Shown here: positions 24,630 to 33,461 of the stretch, in pieces | Numbering within the stretch: position 1 is the first letter of the stretch | Layout: each line of letters begins with the position of its first letter | Source of the DNA: Caulobacter segnis | GTDB taxonomy: Bacteria > Pseudomonadota > Alphaproteobacteria > Caulobacterales > Caulobacteraceae | DNA: 64,000 nucleotides | Assembly: GCF_029543125.1 (NCBI RefSeq) | Contig: NZ_JARQWW010000005.1 | Coordinates: forward strand, 62,001-126,000 | Direction of reading: 5' to 3' | The notes under the pieces: model-generated | What the model was told of the DNA's origin: nothing | The model's input: the letters and a program-made list of their open reading frames with translations, nothing else | Databases searched by the model: none | Position numbers and translations under genes: made by a program

Positions 24630-25540
24630 CCGACGAGCCGTGGCGCTGGCCCGAACCCCGTTGGCGCGGCCTGGTCGATCGGGTCCGCGCCGGCCGCAGA
24701 TTGGCGCCCAGGGCCTGGCCCGACGGCGCGCCCTTCGCCATCGCCCTGTCCTTCGACAGCGATCACGAGACCAACGACCTGCGCGACGGCGGCGGCTCCA
24801 TCAGCCGACAAAGCTGGGGCCAGTACGGGGCGCGGGTGGGCGCGCCGCGGATCATGGACATCCTGCAGCGGCACGACGTGCGCGCCTCCTTCTATGTCCC
24901 GGCGGTCTCGGCCCTGCTGCACCCCGAAGAACAGCGCCGCCTGGTGGCCGAGGGCCATGAGATCGGCATCCACGGCTGGATCCATGAACTCAACTCCGCC
25001 CTACCCTACGAGGCCGAGCGCGACCTGATGCTGCGGGCACGCGACACGCTCGAGCAGGTCTCGGGCCAGCGGCCGATCGGCGTGCGCACGCCAAGCTGGG
25101 ACTTCAGCCCGCACACCTTGCGCATCATCTGCGAGATGGGTCTGGCCTATGACAGCTCGCTGATGGCCGACGAGGACTGTTACGAGCTGGAGATGGATGG
25201 ACGCCCCACCGGGGTGGTCGAGCTGCCGGTCGAATGGATCCGCGACGATGCGGTCTATTTCGGCATGCACCGCTTCTCCGGTCTTCGCCCCTACACGCCG
25301 CCGCGCGAGGTGTTCGACATCTTCCGGCGAGAGCTCGAAGGGGCCCGTGACGAAGGCGGGCTCTTCCAGCTGACCCTGCATCCCCACATCATCGGCGCGC
25401 GGTCGCGGATCTGGATCCTCGAAGAGATCATCCGCCTGGGCCTGGCCGAAGGCGCCTGGTTCGGCACGCACGCCGACGTCGTCCGGCACGCCGCCGCCTG
25501 CGACGGCCTCATCCTCAAGACCGAAGAAAGCGCCGCATGA
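24626..25540 (+). CDS. Carbohydrate-esterase-4 / PuuE-like deacetylase or cyclic amidohydrolase
   Basis: 304 residues from ATG 24626 with an ACGGAGG site; an upstream open frame is antisense-like and rejected. NodB-fold motifs are AIALSFDSDHET (metal Asp and catalytic Asp), EIGIHGWIHE (His ligands), GVRTPSWDFSP and a C-terminal LTLHPHIIG. The FDSDHET form and the lack of a signal peptide place it in the HpPgdA/PuuE group, whose members act on cytosolic small molecules such as allantoin or cyclic imides more than on polysaccharide. It is translationally coupled to the SDR and hydrolase genes. An imide, hydantoin or amide substrate is a reasonable inference. Confidence 0.8.
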   Translation: MTDEPWRWPEPRWRGLVDRVRAGRRLAPRAWPDGAPFAIALSFDSDHETNDLRDGGGSISRQSWGQYGARVGAPRIMDILQRHDVRASFYVPAVSALLHPEEQRRLVAEGHEIGIHGWIHELNSALPYEAERDLMLRARDTLEQVSGQRPIGVRTPSWDFSPHTLRIICEMGLAYDSSLMADEDCYELEMDGRPTGVVELPVEWIRDDAVYFGMHRFSGLRPYTPPREVFDIFRRELEGARDEGGLFQLTLHPHIIGARSRIWILEEIIRLGLAEGAWFGTHADVVRHAAACDGLILKTEESAA

Positions 25541-26466
25541 ACCGACGCCAGCTTCTCGCCGCCGGCGGCCTCGCCCTCGCCTCGGGCGGCGGCGCGCTCG
25601 CCCAGCCCGCCTCCGAGGTCCGCAACGGCAAGATCGCCATCAATGGCGCGACGCTCAACTACTCGGCGGCCGGGCCGGCCGACGCCCATCCCCTGATCGT
25701 CCTGCACGGCGGGCGCGGCTATGGAACCCATGGCGGCGTCTTTGAGACCTACAAGTCCCTGGCTGGCAAGTACCGGGTCATCGGCTTCGACATGCGCGGC
25801 CACGGCGGCTCGTCAGTGGACGGCCCCTTCACCTTCGACCAGATGGTCCAGGACGTGGATGCGCTTCGCCAGCAGTTGGGCGGCGGCCGTCCCATGGTGC
25901 TGCTGGGCGGCTCCTTTGGCGGGATGATCGCCCTGTCCTACGCCCTCAAGCATCCGCAGGGTCTCAGCCATCTGGTGCTGCGCGGCACCGCGCCAAGCTG
26001 GCGCCATGAGGAGGAGGCGCTGGTCAATTTCGAGGAGCGCGCCGCGCGCAAGGCCCCGATGGCTACCAAGGCGATGCTGCACAAGGTCTTCACGCCGACC
26101 ATCGTCAGCGACGAAGAGTTTCGCCTGATCATGTTCGCCATGGCGCCCATGTATGTGGAGGATGGGGAGACGGCTGATCTGGACCGCATCCTCGCCAACA
26201 GCCAGCGCACGGTCTACCGCGCCAAGGTCCACAACGACCTGTTCGCCGATCACTCCTACGATGTGGTCGACAAGCTTTCGGACATCAAGACGCCGACCAT
26301 GGTCATGTGCGGCGACAGCGACTGGATCTGCCCGCCCGAGCAGTCGCGCCTGATCGCTTCCAAGATTGCAGGCTCCAAGCTGGTCATCGTGCCCAACAGC
26401 AATCACGGCGTGCCCGGGCCGGTGGCCCTGCGCGAGGTCACCACCTTCCTGACCGAGCGCGCCTAG
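25537..26466 (+). CDS. Alpha/beta hydrolase, Tat-exported, proline-iminopeptidase-like
   Basis: 309 residues. The N-terminus MNRRQLLAAGGLALASGGGALAQ is a twin-arginine-type signal, so the enzyme is periplasmic although its operon partners are cytosolic. The fold motifs are VLHGGRGYG (oxyanion loop), nucleophile Ser126 in LGGSFGGM, acid Asp in MCGDSDWICPP and His in NSNHGVPG. HGGRGYG resembles proline iminopeptidases and esterases. It overlaps the deacetylase by four bases and ends the operon just before two strong hairpins. It may release the compound that the operon then degrades. Confidence 0.85.
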   Translation: MNRRQLLAAGGLALASGGGALAQPASEVRNGKIAINGATLNYSAAGPADAHPLIVLHGGRGYGTHGGVFETYKSLAGKYRVIGFDMRGHGGSSVDGPFTFDQMVQDVDALRQQLGGGRPMVLLGGSFGGMIALSYALKHPQGLSHLVLRGTAPSWRHEEEALVNFEERAARKAPMATKAMLHKVFTPTIVSDEEFRLIMFAMAPMYVEDGETADLDRILANSQRTVYRAKVHNDLFADHSYDVVDKLSDIKTPTMVMCGDSDWICPPEQSRLIASKIAGSKLVIVPNSNHGVPGPVALREVTTFLTERA

Positions 26467-26500
26467 CCTTCGCACGGCCTGGAGCTTCGAACACAAAAAA

Positions 26501-26528
26501 CGGGGCGGACCCGCCAAGGTCCGCCCCG
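26501..26528. terminator. Terminator of the IclR operon
   Basis: CGGGGCGGACC (26501-26511) pairs with GGTCCGCCCCG (26518-26528), an 11-bp stem with a 6-base loop. An A tract just before it (26495-26500) gives a T tract on the other strand, so it can also end the convergent TonB receptor transcript. Confidence 0.8.
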
Positions 26529-26539
26529 CTTGCTTTGCG

Positions 26540-26566
26540 AAGCCCGCCGGCCAAGCCGGCGGGCTT
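26540..26566. terminator. Second hairpin between convergent genes
   Basis: AAGCCCGCCGGC (26540-26551) pairs with GCCGGCGGGCTT (26555-26566), a perfect 12-bp stem with a 3-base loop, immediately after the TonB receptor stop. Confidence 0.7.
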
Positions 26567-26573
26567 GAGCTCC

Positions 26574-29015
26574 TTAGAAGTTCACCGTCAGACGGCCATA
26601 GTAGTAGCCGCCGAACACGCCGAACGGCGAGTTGCCGCCAAACGGCGCAAAGCCGTTGGTGTCGGGCACGGTGTTGCGGTCCGGATAGACGTCGAACAGG
26701 TTGTTGGCGCCGACGGCGACGCTGACCTTCTCGTTGACCTCGTAGCCGACCTCAAGGTCGGTGATCCACTTGGCCCCGTAATGCTGGTCGGAGGTGGGGA
26801 TGTTGTTGATGTTGTCGAACGCGCCATAGCGGTTCTCACGCAGGTTCACCCGCCAGCGGTCCTTGGTCCATTCGGCGCCGAGCAGCAGCTTGGTGCGCGG
26901 GGTTGACAAGGTCACCGCCCCCTGCTGCTGACGGTCGAACAGGGTCAGGCCAAGGCCGGCCAGCTGGGTCGGATCGGCGGCGATGCCGGCGATGCGGGTC
27001 TTGTTCCAGTTGAAGCCGGCGGTCAGGCGCAGGCGGCCAAGTTCGTCCAGGTCGCGCGAATAGGCGCTGACGATATCGAGACCGGTGGTGTTGGTGTCGA
27101 TGGCGTTGGCGAAGTAGCGGACCGAAAGGTTCGACGGGAAACCGTTCTGGGTCAGGACGCGGGCCACGCCGGCGCCGGACAGAAGTCCGGTCAGGGCGAT
27201 GCGGTCGCGAAGCTCGATCCGATAGGCGTCCACCGTCACCGACAAGCCGCGCAGCGGGGTGAGCGCCAGGCCCAGGCTGTAGTTGGTGGAGGTCTCAGGC
27301 TCCAGAGGCTGGGCGCCGAGGGCTTGGCCCACCGGGCTTTCGGGGCGCACGGTCTTGGACTCCACGAAGGTGAAGACGCCATTGACGATGTTGGCCTGGT
27401 TGGAGGTCTGGGCGTAGCCCTGCTGCGACAGGGACGGCGCACGGAAGCCGTTGCTGACGGTGGCCCGAACGGCGACGGCGTCATTGAGCTCGTAGCGCGC
27501 CGAGACCTTGCCGCTGAGCACGTCGCCGGCGGCGTCGTCATATTCCTCATAACGCGCCGCGGCGGCCACGAAGAGCTTGTCGGTCACGTCGAGGCCAAGG
27601 TCGATATAGGCCGCGTAGTTGCTGCGCGAGATGTCGGCCTCGTCGGCCGGCGACAGGACGACCGCCCCTTGCGCGCCGACGCTGGCGGCGCGTCCGGCCA
27701 GGTTGCCGTAGCCCGTCGGATAGACATAGCCGCCCGCCGCATAGGCCAGGGGATCGCCGACCCGCGTGCGATAGCGCTCCCAGCGATACTCCAGCCCCGT
27801 CGCCACCGACAGACCGCCCAAGACGTCGAACTGACGGTTCAGATCGAAGTTGGTGGTCCATTGCTCGAAGGACGAGGTGAAGGTGTGGAAGGAGGTCGGG
27901 CTGGACGGGCCAAGCGAGGCGTTCAGCGTATTGCTCGAGCCGTGATCGACCTCGTTCTTGCCGAAGGTGGTCGAAAGATCCAGGTTCCAGCCGCCCGCCA
28001 TCCACCGCAGACCGCCGCTGGTCTGGAAGTCGACTTCGTCCAGGGTGTAGTTGGGCGCAAAGCCGTCCGGGAAGATCTGGATCAGGTTTTGGTTGCTGTT
28101 GGGGCGACGGAAGCCCTGCCCCACCACCGCGTCACGGAAGCCCAGGGTCGCAGAAGCGTAGACTTCCGCCTCGCCGAGGCTATGGCCGGCATTGGCCGAC
28201 ATGGTCGCCGACTTGGTCTTGGGCAGGCCGCCGCGATAGAGCTGGTAGCGGTGGGCGGTGGCCTCACGCGGGTCTGCGACGCCGCCTGGCAAGGTGAAGT
28301 AAAGCTGGCCGGGCATGTCGACGCCGCGAAGGGCGTCGTTCTGGACCTTGGCGTCGAGCGCAAGGGTCAGGTAGCCGTCGTCGCCCAGCTTGAAGCCATG
28401 CCAGATATCGGCCTGGACGGTCTCGCCGTCGGTGACGCCGTTATAGGAGAAACGCTGACCGGCGTTGACGTTGAGGCGTCCGCCGTCGGTGTTCTTCTTG
28501 AGGATGACGTTGATCACCCCGGCGATGGCGTCCGAGCCGTACTGGGCGGCGGCGCCGTCGCGCAGCACCTCGATGCGGGCGATGGCGCTGGAAGGGATCA
28601 GGTCCAGATCGACGGGGTTGCCGCCGTTGGACAGGTTGCCGGTGTTGAGGTTGGTCAGCGAGCTGTTGTGACGACGCTTGCCGTCCACCAGGACCAGTAC
28701 ATGGACGCCGCCCAGGCCGCGAAGACCCGCGGGGCGCGCCAGGCTGTCCCAGGAAGAGGACGCCACGGTCTGGGCCTGGAAGGACGGGATGAGTTGGGTG
28801 AGCGCATCGCGCAGCGGCGCGGCGCCGCCCATGCGCTCCAGGGTCTCGCCGCCGATCACGTCGATCGGCGCGGGGCTGGAGACGACGGTGCGGGCCTGGC
28901 CGCGGCTGCCGGTGACCACGACCTCGGTGAGCTCGCTGTCGGATTGGGCGATCGCCGGGACGGCGGTGAGGACCGTCGCCAAGCTGGTGTAGAGAAGCAG
29001 TGCGGCTTTAGACAT
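26574..29015 (-). CDS. TonB-dependent outer-membrane receptor (2)
   Basis: 813 residues from ATG 29015 (MSKAALLLYTSLATVL), with a signal peptide ending AIAQ; the longer frame to 29174 is a basic non-signal extension. The plug has LTEVVVTGSRGQ, LDLIPSSAIARIEVLRDGAAAQYGSDAIAGVIN and RLNVNAGQ. The barrel ends RLTVNF. It is about 200 residues shorter than the other two receptors and belongs to a different subgroup, with an added SSLTNLNTG segment in the plug. It follows the MHS-amidohydrolase operon on the same strand with a 171-bp spacer that contains a CTTCCGTCAA element, so it is likely co-regulated with it. Confidence 0.92.
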   Translation of the reverse strand: MSKAALLLYTSLATVLTAVPAIAQSDSELTEVVVTGSRGQARTVVSSPAPIDVIGGETLERMGGAAPLRDALTQLIPSFQAQTVASSSWDSLARPAGLRGLGGVHVLVLVDGKRRHNSSLTNLNTGNLSNGGNPVDLDLIPSSAIARIEVLRDGAAAQYGSDAIAGVINVILKKNTDGGRLNVNAGQRFSYNGVTDGETVQADIWHGFKLGDDGYLTLALDAKVQNDALRGVDMPGQLYFTLPGGVADPREATAHRYQLYRGGLPKTKSATMSANAGHSLGEAEVYASATLGFRDAVVGQGFRRPNSNQNLIQIFPDGFAPNYTLDEVDFQTSGGLRWMAGGWNLDLSTTFGKNEVDHGSSNTLNASLGPSSPTSFHTFTSSFEQWTTNFDLNRQFDVLGGLSVATGLEYRWERYRTRVGDPLAYAAGGYVYPTGYGNLAGRAASVGAQGAVVLSPADEADISRSNYAAYIDLGLDVTDKLFVAAAARYEEYDDAAGDVLSGKVSARYELNDAVAVRATVSNGFRAPSLSQQGYAQTSNQANIVNGVFTFVESKTVRPESPVGQALGAQPLEPETSTNYSLGLALTPLRGLSVTVDAYRIELRDRIALTGLLSGAGVARVLTQNGFPSNLSVRYFANAIDTNTTGLDIVSAYSRDLDELGRLRLTAGFNWNKTRIAGIAADPTQLAGLGLTLFDRQQQGAVTLSTPRTKLLLGAEWTKDRWRVNLRENRYGAFDNINNIPTSDQHYGAKWITDLEVGYEVNEKVSVAVGANNLFDVYPDRNTVPDTNGFAPFGGNSPFGVFGGYYYGRLTVNF

Positions 29016-29131
29016 GACGATCCTCTGTGAGGCCACGGTGTTGGACGGAGACGTTGTTCGTCGGCTGGGGGAGCTTTGAACGAACCGTCGGCGGGAACGG
29101 CGGGCGCCGTGACGTCCCCGTCCGTAAGGCG

Positions 29132-29142
29132 TTGACGGAAGC
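29132..29142 (-). promoter_or_regulatory. Recurrent GCTTCCGTCAA element upstream of TonB receptor (2)
   Basis: Minus-strand GCTTCCGTCAA, 117 bp before the start. The related plus-strand TTGGACGGAG lies at about 29041, so two copies may be present. Confidence 0.45.
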
Positions 29143-29186
29143 GCGCGCGATATCCTCACTTTTTGTGACGACATTCATGACGACGC

Positions 29187-30482
29187 CTATCCGTGCAGGG
29201 CGGGACGGCGCGGCGTCAGCAGCAGCGCGATGGCCGAAAGGGCGGCCGCGCCGGTCACATAGAACCCCGGCGCGATGGCCGTTCCGGTCTGCTGGACCAG
29301 CAAGGTGGCGATGAACGGGCCAAAGCCGCCAAAGATCATCACCGCGCCGTTGTAGCCGATCGACATGGCCGTATAGCGGATGCGCGTGGGCAAGAGCTCG
29401 CACAGGAAGGTGGGCGCAGCACCGCTATAGAGGCCGGTGAGGACCCCGGCGACCGAGGTTAGAATGGCCACGTTCCAGGCCGTGGCGAAGGTCGCCAGCT
29501 GCCAGTAGAGCGGCAAAGACAGCAGCAGGCATCCCACCGCGCTGGCGATCAGGAACGGCCAGCGCCCATAGCGGTCCGACAGCCAGCCGACGATGGGAAT
29601 GGTGGCGATGTTGACGAGCACGCCCAGCAAGGTGGCGGCCAGCACCTCGGAGGCGGGTATCTTGAGGGTCTGGGAGGCGAAGGTGGCGGTGAAGGTGGTG
29701 AAGATGTAGCTGCCCACAGTCCAGACAATGGTGATGCCGAATACCCGCGCCACTGCGGCGCGATGGACAGTCAGCGCCTCCCGGACGGGGGCGGCGGGCA
29801 CGGCCGCCTCGGCCTCGAAGGCGGGGGTCTCCGAGACGTGGGCGCGCAACCAAAAGCCCACGGGCGCCACCAGGAAGCCCAGGACGAACGGCACGCGCCA
29901 TCCCCAGGCCGCCAGGTCCTGCGGCGACAGGATCGCGTTGAGCAGAAGCGCCGTGCCGATCGCCGAGACGATCGCCAGGCTCGTGCTCAGCTGCTGCAGG
30001 CTGCCAAAGAAGCCGCGGCGGTGCGGCGGCGCGTATTCCACCAGGAATGTCGTCGCCCCGCCCCACTCCCCGCCCGTGGCGAAGCCCTGAACAAGACGGC
30101 AGGCGACCAACAGCAGCGGCGCGGCCAGGCCGATGGTCGCATAGGACGGGATCAGGCCTGTCAGGCCGGTGGCGACAGCCATCAGCAACATCGTCAGCAC
30201 CAGCGCCGCCTTGCGTCCACGACGGTCGCCGAAACTGCCCAGGACCACCGCGCCGACGGGCCGCATGACGAACCCGACCCCGTAGGTCGCGAAGCTGGCC
30301 AAGATGGCGGTCAGCGGGTCGGCCTTGGGGAACATCGCCTGCCCGATCTGGGCGGCGAAGTAGCCGTAGACGATGAAGTCGAACAGCTCGAACCAGTTGC
30401 CGATCATCACCGAGCCCAAGGCGCGGGCGATCTGCCGGGGACTGGCGGGTGCGGCGGGCGTTGGCGGAGCGGCGGTCTGCAT
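29187..30482 (-). CDS. MHS-family metabolite:H+ symporter, paralogue
   Basis: 431 residues with the same hallmarks as the transporter at 10495: NWFELFDFIVYGYFA, GDRRGRK, GGEWGGATTFLVEYAPP and YNGAVMIFGGF. The two proteins are clearly paralogous along their length. It follows the amidohydrolase gene by 11 bp and is the distal gene of the PLP enzyme-M20-FG-GAP-amidohydrolase-MHS operon, so it probably imports a product of the periplasmic hydrolases. The substrate is not known. Confidence 0.9.
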   Translation of the reverse strand: MQTAAPPTPAAPASPRQIARALGSVMIGNWFELFDFIVYGYFAAQIGQAMFPKADPLTAILASFATYGVGFVMRPVGAVVLGSFGDRRGRKAALVLTMLLMAVATGLTGLIPSYATIGLAAPLLLVACRLVQGFATGGEWGGATTFLVEYAPPHRRGFFGSLQQLSTSLAIVSAIGTALLLNAILSPQDLAAWGWRVPFVLGFLVAPVGFWLRAHVSETPAFEAEAAVPAAPVREALTVHRAAVARVFGITIVWTVGSYIFTTFTATFASQTLKIPASEVLAATLLGVLVNIATIPIVGWLSDRYGRWPFLIASAVGCLLLSLPLYWQLATFATAWNVAILTSVAGVLTGLYSGAAPTFLCELLPTRIRYTAMSIGYNGAVMIFGGFGPFIATLLVQQTGTAIAPGFYVTGAAALSAIALLLTPRRPALHG

Positions 30483-30493
30483 GGCGTGTCGGC

Positions 30494-31933
30494 TCAGCGG
30501 GTCTCGGCCGGCGGCGAGGGCTTGGCCAGGGGCGCCGAGACATGACGCGGCAGCACCACTTGGCCCTCGGCCACCCAGCGACGACCGTCCTTGTAGACCT
30601 GATCGATCTTGGCCAGGTCCTCCAGGGTCTCGTCAGGCTTGCCGTCGACGACGATCACATCGGCCAGCTTGCCCGCCTGAAGGGTGCCCAGCTTGTCGCC
30701 CATGGCCAGCAGCTGGGCGTTGGTGCGGGTGGCGGCGATCAGGGCCTGGGGCGCGGTGTAGCCGCCTTTGACGAACCATTTCAGCTCGGCGATGTACGGG
30801 TTGGGGATCATGGTGTTGACCCGCCCGATGGTGTCGGTGCCCACCCCCATCACCACCCCTTGCGCCTTCAGTTTCTTGAAGACGTCGAAGTTGGATTGGC
30901 TGGTCATGGTGAAGCGGCGCGAGGTCGAGCCGTAGAAGCCGCCGGAGGTGTCCAGGACGTTCTGGTAAACCTGCAAGGTCGGGATCGAGGCGACCTTGCG
31001 GCGGCCCATGGTCGCGATCACCGCATCGGTGCGCGGCAGGGGATGCTCGATCATGTCGACGCCGGCGGCCACGGCCCGCTCGATGTAGAGGGTTTCGCAA
31101 TCACAGGTCACCGGCAGGCCCAGGGTGTGGGCCTCGTCCACCGCGGCGTTGACCTCGTCGGCGGTGAAATGGCTGGCGATCTTGATCACCGATGCGCCCT
31201 GCTTGAACGCTAGGCGCACGGCGGCGCGCCAGGCGTCGGCGCCGTCGCGTTCCCACTGATAGGTGGGGCCGTGGTTGGGGGTGATCGGCCGCTCGGTGGC
31301 GTGGCCGCCCGTGCCGGTGATGATGTGGCCGGCGGCGAAGACGCGCGGGGCCGCAATCTGCCCCGAGGCGCTCCACTGGGCCAGCTGATGCGGTGCGTTG
31401 AGCACCCCGCCCAGGTCGCGCACCGAGGTGAAGCCCGACTCCAGGAAGTAGCGCAGGTTGCGCGATCCGCGCAGCACGCCGGAGCCTTCGGTGTCCTGCT
31501 CGTCGATGGGCGTGTCCGGGTCCGGATAGGTCATGTGGACGTGCATGTCGATCAGGCCGGGCATGACGGTCTTGCCGGTCACATCGACGATCTCGGCGTC
31601 GACGGCGAAATCCGAGGAATCCGCGGGCAGAACCGCCTTGATCGTGCGCCCCTCGATCACCACCGTGCCCGCATAGGCGCGCTCGGAGACGGCGTCGAAC
31701 ACCCGGCCGCCCTTGAGCACGACCTGCTTTTTGGGAGCCGCCTGCGGCGGGCGGCGCGGAATGCGCTGCGGATCGTCCGAGGTCAGGACCGAGGGCGGCA
31801 GAACGTCCTTGCGGTCATTGAGCGCCGGCGCCTGGGCGGAGGCTCCGACCGACGTCCAAAGCGCGGCGAGCGACACGGCGCACCCCAGGGCGCGCCGCAC
31901 GGAGGGGCGCAGGGTCGCAAGGCGAATGGACAT
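30494..31933 (-). CDS. Amidohydrolase, exported, with altered metal site
   Basis: 479 residues from ATG 31933 (GGAG upstream); an ATG at 31948 is an alternative. An exported signal (RRALGCAVSLAALWTSVGASAQ) is followed by the imidazolonepropionase-like amidohydrolase fold: DMHVHM (His131, His133), the VIKIAS lysine, IEHPLPR and GTDTIGR. The fourth-strand ligand region, usually HA-x-G, here reads VTCDCE, with Asp where His is expected. That could change metal content or lower activity. Related enzymes cleave Xaa-Pro or Xaa-Arg dipeptides and N-acyl compounds. It is in one operon with an M20 hydrolase and an MHS transporter. Confidence 0.85.
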   Translation of the reverse strand: MSIRLATLRPSVRRALGCAVSLAALWTSVGASAQAPALNDRKDVLPPSVLTSDDPQRIPRRPPQAAPKKQVVLKGGRVFDAVSERAYAGTVVIEGRTIKAVLPADSSDFAVDAEIVDVTGKTVMPGLIDMHVHMTYPDPDTPIDEQDTEGSGVLRGSRNLRYFLESGFTSVRDLGGVLNAPHQLAQWSASGQIAAPRVFAAGHIITGTGGHATERPITPNHGPTYQWERDGADAWRAAVRLAFKQGASVIKIASHFTADEVNAAVDEAHTLGLPVTCDCETLYIERAVAAGVDMIEHPLPRTDAVIATMGRRKVASIPTLQVYQNVLDTSGGFYGSTSRRFTMTSQSNFDVFKKLKAQGVVMGVGTDTIGRVNTMIPNPYIAELKWFVKGGYTAPQALIAATRTNAQLLAMGDKLGTLQAGKLADVIVVDGKPDETLEDLAKIDQVYKDGRRWVAEGQVVLPRHVSAPLAKPSPPAETR

Positions 31934-31973
31934 CAAGCAATTCTCCACAATGGGCCGCGGGTCCGGCCTCTGA

Positions 31974-33461
31974 TCAGTTCGACGGCTGGCGCAGTTTGAC
32001 GACCTTGCCGCGCCAGCGCTTGGGATCGACCTTGTCGAGCGTCACCGTGCGCCGCCCCTGGGGCGTCAGGAACGTGGCTTCGAGACGCACCTTGCCGGCC
32101 GACAGGGTCGGGAGGTGCACGGGCTGGGCGCTTTGAGAGTCGTAGCCGCCGCCGGTGTCCATGAGCCGAGCGCCCAGGAGCTTGCCCTTGGCGTCGTAGG
32201 CGCGCACCTCGGCTCCGGGGACCACGCGCTTGCCGGTGGGATCGAGCGCCTCCACCAACAGGGCGTTGCGCTGCGCTGGCGGCGGCGAGATGTTCTTGAA
32301 CAGGCGGCCGCCGCCAACCTTGTCGTCATTGTGGGTCAGCGCCAGATCCAAATCCCCATCGCCGTCGAAGTCGGCCCACTGGACGCCATGATCAGCCGGC
32401 GCACGATTCAGATTTGCTGGCAGCGCCTCCACAAATCGACCGCCGACATTGCGATAGAGCTTATCGGGCAGGTTTGGATTGGGGGTGCGGAAGGTCGTCA
32501 CATAGAGGTCGAGCCAGCCGTCCTGGTCGATATCGGCGAAGGCCCCGGCCACATGGTGCTCGTCGCCGACGATGCCTACGGACTGAGCGACCTCGACGAA
32601 GCGCCCGCCATCGTTGCGATAGAGCCGGTTGACGCCATAGGCGGCCACGAACAGATCGAAATCGCCGTCGTTGTCATAGTCGGCCACCGTGCAGCCGACC
32701 GAGCCTTCGTCGGCCGGACGCTGCAAGGGCGTCACGCCCAGTTCGACGGCGACATCTTCGTAGCGGCCGCCGACATTGCGGAAGAAGCCGTCGCGGTCGC
32801 CGGCCTGGTTGGCCACGAAGAGGTCCAGATCGCCGTCCTGATCGGCGTCGAAGAAGCAAGCGCCGACGCTCTTGCGCGGATCGGCCAAGCCCCATTGGGC
32901 CGCCGCCTCACGGAAGCGCCCGCCCTCGTTGATGAACAGCTGGTTGGGCGCGGCGCGCTGGGCGACGAAGAGGTCAAGGTCGCCGTCCAGATCGATGTCG
33001 ATCCAGGTGACCTGACGGGTGGAGGCGTCGGGGGGCGAGACGCCGAGCGCCTCGCCGACCTCGACAAAACCCTTGGGGCCGTCATTGCGAAACAGCCGGT
33101 TGCGCTCACGCGGCGTGGCGGAGACCCCCACATAGAGATCAAGGTCGCCGTCTCCGTCATAGTCGCCCCAGGCCAGGCCGCGGGCGTCCTTGCCGTTGAG
33201 CGTCAGGCCTCGGTCGACGGGCGTCAAAACACCCTTGTCGTTCTCCAGCAGAAGGACCGTGCCGTCCTTGAAGCCGGTGACCAGGTCGAGATCACCGTCG
33301 CCGTCGTAGTCGCCCCAGGCGTTGGCCAGGGCGCCGGGACGATCCAGCGCCGCATTGGCCACCGGCTCGAACTTGAAGACCTCGCCGCCGCCAGCCTGCG
33401 CCCACGCCGTCATGGGCGCCAGCAGCGCCGCTCCCGCGATCAGTGCCGATCGAAGCTTCAT
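31974..33461 (-). CDS. FG-GAP/VCBS repeat protein (CRTAC1-like), exported
   Basis: 495 residues from ATG 33461 with a signal peptide (LLAPMTAWAQA). Seven calcium-loop repeats are visible: D-x-DGDGDLDL twice, then DIDLDGDLDL, DADQDGDLDL, DYDNDGDFDL, DIDQDGWLDL and DFDGDGDLDL, about 50 residues apart. This fits a seven-bladed beta-propeller, followed by an ASPIC/UnbV-like C-terminal domain. The family has no known enzyme activity and may bind peptides or act as a Ca2+-dependent scaffold. Its start overlaps the M20 hydrolase stop (ATGA), so both are made together, which is an unusual pairing. Confidence 0.88.
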   Translation of the reverse strand: MKLRSALIAGAALLAPMTAWAQAGGGEVFKFEPVANAALDRPGALANAWGDYDGDGDLDLVTGFKDGTVLLLENDKGVLTPVDRGLTLNGKDARGLAWGDYDGDGDLDLYVGVSATPRERNRLFRNDGPKGFVEVGEALGVSPPDASTRQVTWIDIDLDGDLDLFVAQRAAPNQLFINEGGRFREAAAQWGLADPRKSVGACFFDADQDGDLDLFVANQAGDRDGFFRNVGGRYEDVAVELGVTPLQRPADEGSVGCTVADYDNDGDFDLFVAAYGVNRLYRNDGGRFVEVAQSVGIVGDEHHVAGAFADIDQDGWLDLYVTTFRTPNPNLPDKLYRNVGGRFVEALPANLNRAPADHGVQWADFDGDGDLDLALTHNDDKVGGGRLFKNISPPPAQRNALLVEALDPTGKRVVPGAEVRAYDAKGKLLGARLMDTGGGYDSQSAQPVHLPTLSAGKVRLEATFLTPQGRRTVTLDKVDPKRWRGKVVKLRQPSN

